Source of the DNA: SHWB01 sp050246875
GTDB taxonomy: Bacteria; Pseudomonadota; Alphaproteobacteria; UBA6615
Length of the DNA stretch: 64,000 nt
Reading direction: 5' to 3'
Assembly: GCA_050246875.1 (NCBI GenBank)
Contig: JBFWVF010000010.1
Location: 124,001 to 188,000 of the forward strand
The notes beneath the pieces are model-generated. The model saw only the letters and a program-made list of their open reading frames with translations, did no database searches and was not told where the DNA came from. A program made the position numbers and the translations under genes. How positions within the stretch are numbered: the stretch's first letter is position 1; every line of letters starts with the position of its first letter. Shown here piece by piece: positions 34,544 through 42,500 of this stretch.

Positions 34544-35125
34544 ATGGCCGATTCCTCTCGCATGCGCGGCTATTTCGGCATCGGCGTCGAGCGCATCTCG
34601 AAGGCCATGAACGTCGGTGCCGTGATGCGGACGGCGCACGCCTTCGGCGCCAGCTTCCTGTTCACCATCGCCGCCGACTACCGCCGCGCCGAGGGCGAGC
34701 GGGCCGATACCTCGGCTGCCACCGGCCACATTCCGCTGCACGAGTTCGCCGACGTCGCGGCGCTGAAACTGCCGCGCGGCTGCGCGCTGGTCGGCATCGA
34801 GCTGATCGACGAGGCGCATGAACTGCCGAGTTTCCGCCACCCGCTGCAGGCCGCCTACGTGCTGGGGCCGGAGCGCGGCTCGCTGTCGCCGGCGCTGGTC
34901 GCCCGCTGCGATCATGTCGTCAAGATTCCGACAAAGTTCTGCGTCAACGTCTCCGTCGCCGCGGCGATCGTGATGTACGACCGCGCCCTGACGCTGGGCC
35001 GCTTCGCGACGCGGCCGTTGCACGCGGGCGGTCCTGTTGCCCCGCCTGCGGCGCATCGTTACGGCGAACCGGTCATGCGCCGGCGCGCACGACCGCCGAA
35101 GGAGACCGGATCGTCCGGCCGATGA
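34544..35125 (+). CDS. SpoU/TrmH-family RNA 2'-O-methyltransferase
   Basis: A 193-residue SPOUT methyltransferase. Motif 1 is the SKAMNVGAVMRTAHAFGA strand/helix, motif 2 is YVLGPERGSLSPAL, and motif 3 is IPTKFCVNVSVAAAIVMYDRAL, which holds the trefoil-knot SAM-binding site. It methylates ribose 2'-OH in tRNA or rRNA; which one cannot be fixed by eye. Start ATG 34544 follows GGAAGC. Its stop overlaps the next gene (ATGA). The C-terminal tail after RFATRPLHAGG is Pro/Arg rich and probably disordered. Confidence 0.85.
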   Translation: MADSSRMRGYFGIGVERISKAMNVGAVMRTAHAFGASFLFTIAADYRRAEGERADTSAATGHIPLHEFADVAALKLPRGCALVGIELIDEAHELPSFRHPLQAAYVLGPERGSLSPALVARCDHVVKIPTKFCVNVSVAAAIVMYDRALTLGRFATRPLHAGGPVAPPAAHRYGEPVMRRRARPPKETGSSGR

Positions 35126-35691
35126 AGCGCTCCATTCCGATTCTCGCCCTTGCCGCCTTGCTCGCGGCGCCGCTCACAGCCGTGCCGGCTGTCGCCGAGG
35201 ATTGTCCGGCGACGCCCGAATACGGCGCCGACGGGCCCGTCGTCATTGCCCAGTACGGGCTGTGGAAGGCCTACATCCTCGGCGAGGGGCAGAAGCGCTA
35301 CTGCTATGTCGCGGCACGCCCGCCGGGCGGCGACGCCAGCATGGCCCTGCTGGTCTGGCATGCCCCGTTCTGGCGGCAGTACGACGTGATCCAGGTCGAT
35401 CTCGCCCGCACGGCCGACGCGCGCCCGCTCGGCCTGACGGTCGACGGCCGGCGCTGGCCGCTCTACGCCGCGAGCTGCACGGCGTGGTCGTTCGGCCGCG
35501 ACCAGTCGACCATCGCCGGCGCGCTCATGTCGGGCCGCGCCGCCGCCGTTACCGAGGCCTACCCGGACGAGCCGGTGGCGCCGGACGGGCCTGACCTCTA
35601 TCCGCTCGAGGGCTTCCGCGAGGCCTACGCGGCCATGGACGCGGAGTGCAAACAGGTTTCCGGCCTGCCCGCCGGCGGCGTTGCACAATGA
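35122..35691 (+). CDS. IalB-like secreted protein (copy 1)
   Basis: A 189-residue precursor with a Sec signal ending AVA-EDC. The mature part has the invasion-associated-locus-B pattern: KAYILGEGQKRYCYVAARPPG, DVIQVDLARTADARPLGL and a CTAWSFGRDQ segment. Two of its cysteines may pair. IalB is an outer-surface factor in Bartonella, but the family is widespread in non-pathogenic alphaproteobacteria. It overlaps the upstream SpoU gene by ATGA and the next IalB-like gene at its end, so the three are one operon. Confidence 0.75.
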   Translation: MKRSIPILALAALLAAPLTAVPAVAEDCPATPEYGADGPVVIAQYGLWKAYILGEGQKRYCYVAARPPGGDASMALLVWHAPFWRQYDVIQVDLARTADARPLGLTVDGRRWPLYAASCTAWSFGRDQSTIAGALMSGRAAAVTEAYPDEPVAPDGPDLYPLEGFREAYAAMDAECKQVSGLPAGGVAQ

Positions 35692-35723
35692 TGGCCAACG
35701 CAGGCTTGGCAAGGGAGCGGGCC

Positions 35724-36275
35724 GTGGGTTATGTCGCAGGGATGCTTTTTGGATCCCGACAACTCTGTCGCGCATTCTTTCTTGGCGCTCTGCTCGTACT
35801 GGTTGCAGGTGTCGCGGCACCGCTGCCCGCCATCGCGCAGGATTCCCGCCTCCTCGGCAAATTCGGCGACTGGGCGGCCTATGTGCGCGGCGACGGCAAG
35901 AGCAAGTACTGCTACATCGTCAGCGCGCCGCAGGAGGCGAGCCTCGGTTCGCGGCGCGGCGACATCTTCGCGCTGGTCTGGCACCGGCCCGGCGACAAGC
36001 AGTTCGACGTCGTGCAGACCGACATCGGCTACGTCTTCAAGGAAGGCGAGGCAGTGGCCGTCGATGTCGACGGCAAGAAATGGTCGATGTTCACCCGGGA
36101 AGGGACCGCGTGGTCCCTCGACCAGGATCAGGCGGCGATCGTCGAGGCCATGCGCAAGGGCAAGCGCATGACCATCAAGGGCGTCTCCAACCGCGGCAAC
36201 CCGACCACGGACATCTATTCGCTGTCCGGCGTCACCGCCGCCCACAACGCCATCAACAAGGCCTGTCCGCGCTGA
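35724..36275 (+). CDS. IalB-like secreted protein (copy 2)
   Basis: A protein of about 183 residues paralogous to the preceding gene: KFGDWAAYVRGDGKSKYCYIVSAPQEA, DVVQTDIGYVFKEGEAVAVDVDGKKWSMF and GTAWSLDQDQ repeat the copy-1 layout. The signal peptide ends at PAIAQ. Three starts are possible. The ATG at 35688 overlaps the previous stop (ATGA), the GTG at 35724 has GGGAG seven bases upstream, and the ATG at 35742 gives the cleanest signal peptide but no ribosome site. I prefer GTG 35724 with low certainty. It probably functions at the cell surface or in the periplasm. Confidence 0.75.
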   Translation: MGYVAGMLFGSRQLCRAFFLGALLVLVAGVAAPLPAIAQDSRLLGKFGDWAAYVRGDGKSKYCYIVSAPQEASLGSRRGDIFALVWHRPGDKQFDVVQTDIGYVFKEGEAVAVDVDGKKWSMFTREGTAWSLDQDQAAIVEAMRKGKRMTIKGVSNRGNPTTDIYSLSGVTAAHNAINKACPR

Positions 36276-36324
36276 GGCGGCCTCGCGCTTGCCCCGCCGG
36301 CCGGCGCGGCGCATATAGCCGGCC

Positions 36325-37458
36325 ATGACCGCCGCCGCGCCCTCCGCCGCCGCCAGCCGGCCCGACGCCGATGACCGCACCGACCTCGTCGGGCTCGATC
36401 TCGCGGCGCTGACGGCGCTGTTCGCCGAGCTGGGCGAACCGGCCTTCCGTGCCCGCCAGCTCTACCGCTGGATCTACAATCGCGGCGCCACCGACTTCGC
36501 TTCCATGAGCGACCTCGCGAAGCCGTTGCGCGAGACGCTGGAAGCGCGCTTCCGCGTCGGCCGGCCGGGCGCGGCCTCGGTGCTCGAATCCTTCGACGGC
36601 ACGACCAAGTGGCTGTTGCGGCTGGCCGACGGCAACGAGGTCGAGTGCGTCCACATTCCCGAGACCGACCGCGGCGCGCTGTGCGTGTCGAGCCAGGTCG
36701 GCTGCACGCTGTCGTGCAAGTTCTGCCATACCGGCACGCAGCGCCTCGTGCGCAACCTGACGGCGGCGGAGATCGTCGGCCAGGTAATGCTGGCACGCGA
36801 CCGCTTCGGCGAATGGCCGTCGCCGGTCGAGGGCCGCCGCATCACCAACATCGTGATGATGGGCATGGGCGAGCCGCTCTACAACTGGGAGAACGTGGCG
36901 CCGGCGCTGCGCCTCGTCATGGACGGCGAGGGCATCGCCATCTCGCGCCGCCGCATCACGCTGTCGACCTCGGGCGTCGTGCCGATGATCCGCCAGTGCG
37001 GCGCCGAGCTGGGCGTCAACCTGGCGATCTCCCTGCACGCCGTCACCGACGAGCTGCGCGACGTGCTGGTGCCGCTCAACCGCAAGTACCCGATTTCCGA
37101 GCTGCTCGCCGCCTGCCGCGACTATCCGGGCCTGCGCAACGCCCGCCGCATCACCTTCGAATACGTGATGCTGAAGGGCGTCAACGACAGCCCGGCCGAG
37201 GCGCGCGAGCTGGTGCGGCTGATCGCCGGCATTCCGGCCAAGGTCAACCTGATCCCGTTCAATCCGTGGCCGGGTGCGCCCTACGAGCGCTCCGACGACG
37301 CGGCGATAGAGCGTTTCGCCGACATCGTCCGCCGCGCCGGCTACCCGTCGCCCGTCCGCACGCCGCGCGGCGAGGACATCATGGCCGCCTGCGGCCAGCT
37401 CAAGAGCGCCTCGGAGCGCCTGCGCCGCGGCGCGGCGGCAGTGGCGGCGCCGGCCTGA
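36325..37458 (+). CDS. rlmN: 23S rRNA (adenine2503-C2)-methyltransferase / tRNA A37 methylase
   Basis: The 377-residue radical-SAM enzyme has the cluster-binding CxxxCxxC motif CTLSCKFC (Cys127, 131, 134), preceded by CVSSQVG. It also shows the RlmN-specific segments GTQRLVRNLTAAEIVGQV, NIVMMGMGEPLYNW and FEYVMLKGVNDS. The methyl-relay cysteines are one in that region and one near the C-terminus (DIMAACGQL). It makes m2A2503 in 23S rRNA and m2A37 in some tRNAs. It is cytoplasmic and monocistronic on the plus strand. Confidence 0.96.
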   Translation: MTAAAPSAAASRPDADDRTDLVGLDLAALTALFAELGEPAFRARQLYRWIYNRGATDFASMSDLAKPLRETLEARFRVGRPGAASVLESFDGTTKWLLRLADGNEVECVHIPETDRGALCVSSQVGCTLSCKFCHTGTQRLVRNLTAAEIVGQVMLARDRFGEWPSPVEGRRITNIVMMGMGEPLYNWENVAPALRLVMDGEGIAISRRRITLSTSGVVPMIRQCGAELGVNLAISLHAVTDELRDVLVPLNRKYPISELLAACRDYPGLRNARRITFEYVMLKGVNDSPAEARELVRLIAGIPAKVNLIPFNPWPGAPYERSDDAAIERFADIVRRAGYPSPVRTPRGEDIMAACGQLKSASERLRRGAAAVAAPA

Positions 37459-37465
37459 GCGCGCC

Positions 37466-37849
37466 TCAGCGGAACGTCACCGAGGAATCGGTGAATTTCA
37501 CCGTGAGCTGGAAGCCGCCCTCGTTCACCTGCCACGGAAACAGGTCGAAGGTCCGCACGCCGGCGGCATGGAACGGCTCGGCTGCCGCCAGGGCGCGCGC
37601 GGCGGCGAGCGAGGCGGCGCGCAGCACGAACATGCCCTCGCCGGTCATCGGGCCGTCGGGCTCGCGCAGCGGTCCGGCGGCGAACAGGATGCTGCGCGCC
37701 TCGAGGTCGTTCAGCCAGTCGAGATGGGCGGTGAGCAGCGGCTGCAGCACCGCCATCGCGTCGCCCGTCGGCTGCGCCATCCGCGTCATGACGACGTAGA
37801 ACTGGTGGCGCGGCAGTTTCGCCCGGCGTTGGGCCAGCGTATCGGTCAC
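37466..37849 (-). CDS. YciI-like (YCII-related) protein
   Basis: A 127-residue protein with the YCII fold: a ferredoxin-like pattern with PRHQFYVVMTRM, HLDWLNDLEARSILFAAGPL and FHAAGVRTFDLFPWQ. The conserved His of the first helix region (HLDWL) and the nearby Asp are kept. The function of most YCII proteins is unknown; a few act as dehalogenase-like enzymes. Start GTG 37849 has GGAGGA six bases before it, which rules out the earlier ATG at 37900. It is convergent with rlmN. Confidence 0.8.
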   Translation of the reverse strand: MTDTLAQRRAKLPRHQFYVVMTRMAQPTGDAMAVLQPLLTAHLDWLNDLEARSILFAAGPLREPDGPMTGEGMFVLRAASLAAARALAAAEPFHAAGVRTFDLFPWQVNEGGFQLTVKFTDSSVTFR

Positions 37850-37875
37850 GGACTTCCTCCGGCGATGCGGCGCCG

Positions 37876-39189
37876 TCAGACCAGCGCCAGTGCGAACCAT
37901 GGCACGGCGACGACCAATGCCAGCACGATGACCATCGTGATGGCGAACGGTGTCGCGCCGATGAAGATGTCATTGAGCGAGATGCCCTCGTCGCGCAGGT
38001 TCGCCTTGATGACGAAGCACGCGATGCCCAGCGGCGGCGTCAGGAGGCCGATCTCGACGGCGATCACCGTGACGACGCCGAACCACACCATGTCGAGGCC
38101 GAAGGTGGCCGCGACCGGCAGGACGAGCGGCAGCAGGATCAGCATGATCGAGGCGGCGTCGAGGATGGTGCCGAGCAGCACGATGACGACGAGGTAGACC
38201 GCCAGCATGGCCGGCAGGCTGAGGGCGTTGGCGCCCAGCCAGGCGCCCATCGCGTCGGGCAGGCCCGACAGCGCCAGCATGTTGGCGTAGAGATGGGCAG
38301 CGATCAGCAGGAACGCGATCGAGGCGGTGACGTGGCCGGTCTCGACCAGCACGCCCCACAGCATGCGCGGCGTCAGGCGGCCCTTGAGCGCGGAGACCAG
38401 CAGCGCGCCGAGCGCGCCGACGCCGCCAGCCTCGACTGGCGTGAAGACGCCGCCATAGATGCCGCCGAGCACGAGGCCGATCAGGCCGACGATCGGGGCG
38501 ATCTTGCGCAGGACGGTGACGAAGTCCAGCCGCAGCTCGTCGTCGCGGCGGAACTGTCCGTCGACGGTCACGAAGCGCGGCACGAGGATGACGAGCAGGC
38601 TGATGGTCGCCGCGAACGCCACCGACAGAAGGATGCCCGGCAGGATGCCGGCGGTGAACAGGGCGCCGATGGAGATTTCGGCGATGATGCCGAACAGGAT
38701 CAGCAGCAGGCTCGGCGGGATCAGCATGCCGAGTACCGAGGAGCCGGCGACGACGCCGACAGCGAAGCGCGGCGTGTAGCCGAGGCGGATCAGCTCGGGC
38801 ACCGCGATGCGGGTGAACACAGAGGCCGACGCGATCGAGGTGCCGTTGATGGCCGCGAACATGGCGTTGGCCAGCACGGTCGCCATGCCGAGGCCACCGC
38901 GCACGCGGCGGAAGATCTGCGCCGCGACGTCGAAGGTATCGCGGCCGATGCCGGAGGCGCTGACCAGCAGCCCCATCACGATGAACAGCGGGATGACGCC
39001 GAATTCGTAGTAGGAAATGCTCTCGAAGGCCGAGAGGGCGAGGATGTTGCCGGCGACGTCGAGGCTGCCGCGGATGCCCCACACGCCGATGAACGACAGC
39101 AACAGCAGCGATGTCGCCACGTGCAGGCCCGACTGCACGAGGAACAGCATCGCCACGATCATCGCGAGGCCGATCTCGACGTTGCTCAC
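37876..39189 (-). CDS. TRAP transporter large permease (DctM)
   Basis: A 437-residue membrane protein with about twelve helices and the DctM conserved segments IPPSLLLILFG, GGIYGGVFTPVEAGGVGA and LTPPLGIACFVIK. With the small permease it forms the sodium-driven channel that accepts the bound ligand from the periplasmic receptor. It starts with a GTG at 39189 overlapping the DctQ stop. It is the last gene of the operon SBP-DctQ-DctM and lies 26 nt from the YciI gene's start. Confidence 0.94.
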   Translation of the reverse strand: MSNVEIGLAMIVAMLFLVQSGLHVATSLLLLSFIGVWGIRGSLDVAGNILALSAFESISYYEFGVIPLFIVMGLLVSASGIGRDTFDVAAQIFRRVRGGLGMATVLANAMFAAINGTSIASASVFTRIAVPELIRLGYTPRFAVGVVAGSSVLGMLIPPSLLLILFGIIAEISIGALFTAGILPGILLSVAFAATISLLVILVPRFVTVDGQFRRDDELRLDFVTVLRKIAPIVGLIGLVLGGIYGGVFTPVEAGGVGALGALLVSALKGRLTPRMLWGVLVETGHVTASIAFLLIAAHLYANMLALSGLPDAMGAWLGANALSLPAMLAVYLVVIVLLGTILDAASIMLILLPLVLPVAATFGLDMVWFGVVTVIAVEIGLLTPPLGIACFVIKANLRDEGISLNDIFIGATPFAITMVIVLALVVAVPWFALALV

Positions 39190-39779
39190 GTCACCGCCTC
39201 ATGGTTTTCGCCGGCCGGAACCGGAATCGCGCCGGCCGCCACCGCCAGGTCGCGGCGCACATGCAGTACGAACTGGACCGTCGTCGTCGCCGTGCCGATC
39301 AGGATGATCAGCCAGATCGGCCACACCGGCACGGTGAACACACCATAGGCGCCGATGTATTCGTCGTTCTGCCAGGCGGAGACGAATTTCGGCCAGGCGA
39401 ACCAGAAGATGATCGCCAGCAGCACCGCGCCGATCGCGTGGTGCAGACCCTGCACGGCGTAGCCGAGGCGCGGACGGGCGCGGACGATGCGCCCGATCAG
39501 CACGTCGGAACGGATGAAGCGCTCCATGCGCAGCGTATGGCCGAGCTGCAGGAAGACGATGCCGACGATCGACAGGCTGACCAGCTCGGGCACGCCGGTG
39601 ATCGGCCGGCTGAACAGGTAGCGGCCGAAGACGTCGGCGTTGATCAGCAGTACGAGCACGAAAATCCAGGCCGTACCCGTGCTGCTGAGCAGCGCGGTCA
39701 GCCGGCCGAAAAGCGACACGGCGCGGGTCCGGTCGGCCGGACCCGCGCCATCGCCGCCGGCGGCAGCGCCCCCGCTCAT
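39186..39779 (-). CDS. TRAP transporter small permease (DctQ)
   Basis: A 197-residue protein with four membrane helices and the DctQ features RYLFSRPITGVPELV and LQLGHTLRMERFIRSDV. Its N-terminal 25 or so residues are polar and unusually long for a DctQ. It links the receptor to the large permease. Its stop overlaps the GTG of DctM, and it follows the receptor gene by 18 nt. Confidence 0.92.
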   Translation of the reverse strand: MSGGAAAGGDGAGPADRTRAVSLFGRLTALLSSTGTAWIFVLVLLINADVFGRYLFSRPITGVPELVSLSIVGIVFLQLGHTLRMERFIRSDVLIGRIVRARPRLGYAVQGLHHAIGAVLLAIIFWFAWPKFVSAWQNDEYIGAYGVFTVPVWPIWLIILIGTATTTVQFVLHVRRDLAVAAGAIPVPAGENHEAVT

Positions 39780-39797
39780 CCGCGCCGCCGGGTGTGC

Positions 39798-40868
39798 CTA
39801 TTCCTTGTCCCAGGCACGGGCATGCTCGATGCCGGCCTTGCGCGAGAGGTCCATGTAGGTCGTCAGCGCCTTGGTGCCGGGGATGTTCTTGGCGTCGAGG
39901 TCCGCGGCCCACTGCTTGGCGATGTTGGGCAGGACGCGGGCCCAGCGCTGGCGCTCGGAGGCCGGGAACTCGGTGATCACGGCACCGGCCGCCTTGGCGG
40001 CTTCCATGCTCTTCTCGCCGGACGTCCGGTAGTCCTCGGCGACGGCGGCCTGGTAGGTCATGCCGACCTTCGTCAGGACGGCGCGGACGGGCTCGGGCAG
40101 GGCCTTGAAGCGCGCCTGGTTGATGGTCAGGGCCGAGCCGAGCGGCGCGCCGATGTTGACCAGCGCCACGTACTTGGCAACCTCGTAGAACTTGAACGGC
40201 GCGATGGCGCTTTCGAAGGTGATGATGCCGTCGTAGACACCCGTCTGAAGCGAGTTGTAGTAGGTCGACAGGCTGCCGGCGACAGGCGTGGCGCCGGTTC
40301 CGGTGAGCCAGTTGGCCGACAGGCCCGGCGCGCCGAGCTTGCGTCCCTTGAGGTCGTCCAGCGACTTGATCTCGAAGGTCGACTCGACGTGGTAGGTGTC
40401 GATGACGACGCCGCCGAGATAGACCTGCTTCTGGCGCTCGAAGGCGGCGTTCATGTCGCCGACCTGGGCGCGGAGCTGGTCGATGACGTCGAGCACCTTG
40501 CCGGGATTGCCCGAGCCGAAGGGCGTCACGAAAGTGATCTGTTCGAGCGGCAGCTTGTCGCCCTCGAACAGCGTGTTGACGTAGCCGACGTCGCCGATGC
40601 CGTCGCCGACGGCCTTGAGGATCGCCTGCTGCTTGGCGACCGAGCCGGCATAGGCCTGCGTCCAGGCGATCTTGTACTGACCCTTCTCGGCGAGCAGGCG
40701 GTCGACCTCGGGGATGAAGTGGTCGCGGATCAGCCGCGTGCCGACCGATGCCGGCGGCAGGCCGGAAATCGCCGTGAGCTGGATTTCCTGCTGCGCCGAG
40801 GCGCCGCCGGCCAGCGTCGCGGCGACGGCGGCGGCGACGGACGCAAGAATGAGCTTTCGCTTCGCCAT
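39798..40868 (-). CDS. TRAP transporter solute-binding protein (DctP type)
   Basis: The 356-residue precursor has a Sec signal (MAKRKLILASVAAAVAATLAGGASAQ). The mature protein shows DctP landmarks: AWTQAYAGSVAKQQAILKAVGDGIGDVGYV, the hinge LDDLKGRKLGAPG and the AWDKE C-terminus. It resembles the orphan receptor at 9057-10142 (shared ending WDKE) and may have a related ligand. A perfect palindrome about 150 bases upstream (41018-41034) is a candidate operator for the neighbouring IclR regulator. Confidence 0.93.
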   Translation of the reverse strand: MAKRKLILASVAAAVAATLAGGASAQQEIQLTAISGLPPASVGTRLIRDHFIPEVDRLLAEKGQYKIAWTQAYAGSVAKQQAILKAVGDGIGDVGYVNTLFEGDKLPLEQITFVTPFGSGNPGKVLDVIDQLRAQVGDMNAAFERQKQVYLGGVVIDTYHVESTFEIKSLDDLKGRKLGAPGLSANWLTGTGATPVAGSLSTYYNSLQTGVYDGIITFESAIAPFKFYEVAKYVALVNIGAPLGSALTINQARFKALPEPVRAVLTKVGMTYQAAVAEDYRTSGEKSMEAAKAAGAVITEFPASERQRWARVLPNIAKQWAADLDAKNIPGTKALTTYMDLSRKAGIEHARAWDKE

Positions 40869-41017
40869 GGGCAGATCCCTTCCCCTTTGTCGGCCGGCCG
40901 CCTCGATGTCCGGGCGGCGCCGCTTCGCGTTGCCGCGCCGTCCCGGCCGCGACGTGTCCGAAGATTGGCGGCAACGCTATCGTCGCCCCGGCGGGTGGTC
41001 AAAAAGTCCGGCGACAA

Positions 41018-41034
41018 TGTCCACTATGTGGACA
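41018..41034. promoter_or_regulatory. Candidate IclR-type operator palindrome
   Basis: TGTCCAC-TAT-GTGGACA is a perfect 7-bp inverted repeat with a 3-nt spacer. It lies in the divergent region between the TRAP operon (start 40868) and the VOC/IclR operon (start 41117), 83 bases before the VOC start. IclR-family regulators often bind 15-20-bp palindromes of this kind in such positions. Binding is inferred from location and symmetry only. Confidence 0.55.
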
Positions 41035-41116
41035 AAGCGACGAGGATTGTTGACCATCGCGGCTCCGGCCAATCAGCTTCCGGCAGCATCGGTCATGACA
41101 ATCAGGGGCTCGGAAC

Positions 41117-41674
41117 ATGCCGGGGGATGCACCGCCGCTGCGCTTTGGCCATATCGGCCTCTACACGCGCAATCTTGCCGCCATGGAGGCCTTCTATACC
41201 GGCGTCCTCGGCTATCAGGCGACCGACCGCGGCAGCTTTCGCGGCCGCGACCTGGTGTTCCTCAGCCGCGACCCGGCCGAGCATCATCAGGTGCTGCTGG
41301 TCGACGGCCGCGACGACCCGGAGGGAAGCCAGGTCGTCAACCAGATCTCGCTGCGCACGGAGACGCTGGCCGACCTGCGCGAGATGCTGGCGCGGCTGCT
41401 CGCCGCCGGCGTCGAGGACGGCCGTATCGCCAGGATCGACCACGGCAACGCCTGGTCGCTGTATTTTCCCGATCCCGACGGCAACCGGCTCGAAGTCTAC
41501 CTGCCGTCGCCGTGGTACGCGCCGCAGCCGGCGGCCGAGCCGCTCGACCTGTCGCAGTCCGACGCCGAGATCGCCGCGACGACGCGCGCACGGTTCGGCG
41601 ACCAGCCCGGCTTCCGCCCGGCCGAGGAGTGGCAGCGCGACTTCGCCGCCGCCTTCGCCGCCCGCCAGGGCTGA
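41117..41674 (+). CDS. VOC-superfamily (glyoxalase/extradiol-like) protein
   Basis: The 185-residue protein shows the VOC pattern: FGHIGLYTRNLAAMEAFYTGVLGY in the first half, and DPAEHHQVLLV and FPDPDGNRLEVYLP with the metal-ligand Glu in the second. His12 and a His in EHH are other ligand candidates. It may act on catechol-type or glyoxalase substrates, or be an isomerase; this is uncertain. It is co-directional with the IclR regulator, 49 nt apart, and divergent from the TRAP operon. Confidence 0.85.
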   Translation: MPGDAPPLRFGHIGLYTRNLAAMEAFYTGVLGYQATDRGSFRGRDLVFLSRDPAEHHQVLLVDGRDDPEGSQVVNQISLRTETLADLREMLARLLAAGVEDGRIARIDHGNAWSLYFPDPDGNRLEVYLPSPWYAPQPAAEPLDLSQSDAEIAATTRARFGDQPGFRPAEEWQRDFAAAFAARQG

Positions 41675-41723
41675 CGACGCCGCGCGGCCGGAGCGGGCGG
41701 GGGGTAGCCGCCGGGACCGCGCC

Positions 41724-42494
41724 GTGACCGGGGTGAAGCTCGTCCGCGGCCTGATGCGCGGCCTCGCCGTGCTGCGCGCGCTCAACGAGCGCGACGACGC
41801 CTCGGCGGCGGAAATCAGCGCCGCCACCGGCCTGCCGCGGCCCACCGTCTACCGCCTGCTCGACACGCTCATCGCCGAAGGCTGCGTCGATGCCGCGCCG
41901 GACGGGCGCACCTACCGCCTGACCATCCGCTGCCGCGGCCTCAGCGACGGCTTTATCGACGAATACTGGATGCGCGAAGTCGCCGCGCCGGTGCTGGCCA
42001 CGCTCGGCCGTGACCTCGTCTGGCCGGCCGACATCGCGACGCGCGAGCACGACGTCATGGTGATCCGCGAGACGACGCACCGCTCGAGCCCGCTGTCCTT
42101 CCACCGCGCCCGCGCCGGTCATCGCTTCCCGCTCCTCGCCACCTCGCTCGGCTTCGCCTATCTCGCCTGGTGTCCGGCCGACGAGCGCGCCGCCATCGTC
42201 AGCATCCTCGCGCGCAGCGACGGCCCCTATACCGAGATGGCGCGTCAGCCCGGCGCGCTCGAGCGCGTCATCGAGGAGACGCGCGCGCGCGGCTACGGCG
42301 TGCGCGAGGGCGGCATCGTCGCCGAGACCGGCAGCATCGCCGTGCCGGTGATGACCAGCGATCGCTGCCTTGCCTGCATCAATGTGCAGTTCCTGCTGTC
42401 GGCGGTCTCGGTGACGGACGCCGCCCGCCGCTTCCTCGCGCCGATGCGCGCCGCCGCCGCGCGCATCGAGGCGGCCCTTGCCGCGCCGGAATAG
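41724..42494 (+). CDS. IclR-family transcriptional regulator
   Basis: A 256-residue protein with an N-terminal winged helix (SAAEISAATGLPRPTVYRLLDTLIAEG, about 30-57) and the IclR effector-binding domain (SFHRARAGHRFPLLATSLGFAYLAW and REGGIVAETGSIAVPV). Start GTG 41724, with an alternative GTG at 41733, has only a weak ribosome site. By context it likely controls the adjacent TRAP operon and its own VOC/IclR operon through the palindrome at 41018-41034 in response to an aromatic or carboxylate ligand (inference). Confidence 0.9.
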   Translation: MTGVKLVRGLMRGLAVLRALNERDDASAAEISAATGLPRPTVYRLLDTLIAEGCVDAAPDGRTYRLTIRCRGLSDGFIDEYWMREVAAPVLATLGRDLVWPADIATREHDVMVIRETTHRSSPLSFHRARAGHRFPLLATSLGFAYLAWCPADERAAIVSILARSDGPYTEMARQPGALERVIEETRARGYGVREGGIVAETGSIAVPVMTSDRCLACINVQFLLSAVSVTDAARRFLAPMRAAAARIEAALAAPE

Positions 42495-42500
42495 GGGCAG

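Noticed and set aside
39111..42494. 1127-codon plus-strand frame covering TRAP genes and the IclR regulator
   Set aside because: The first 2.6 kb are antisense to the TRAP genes and then out of frame with the VOC gene; only the IclR part from GTG 41724 shows family motifs.
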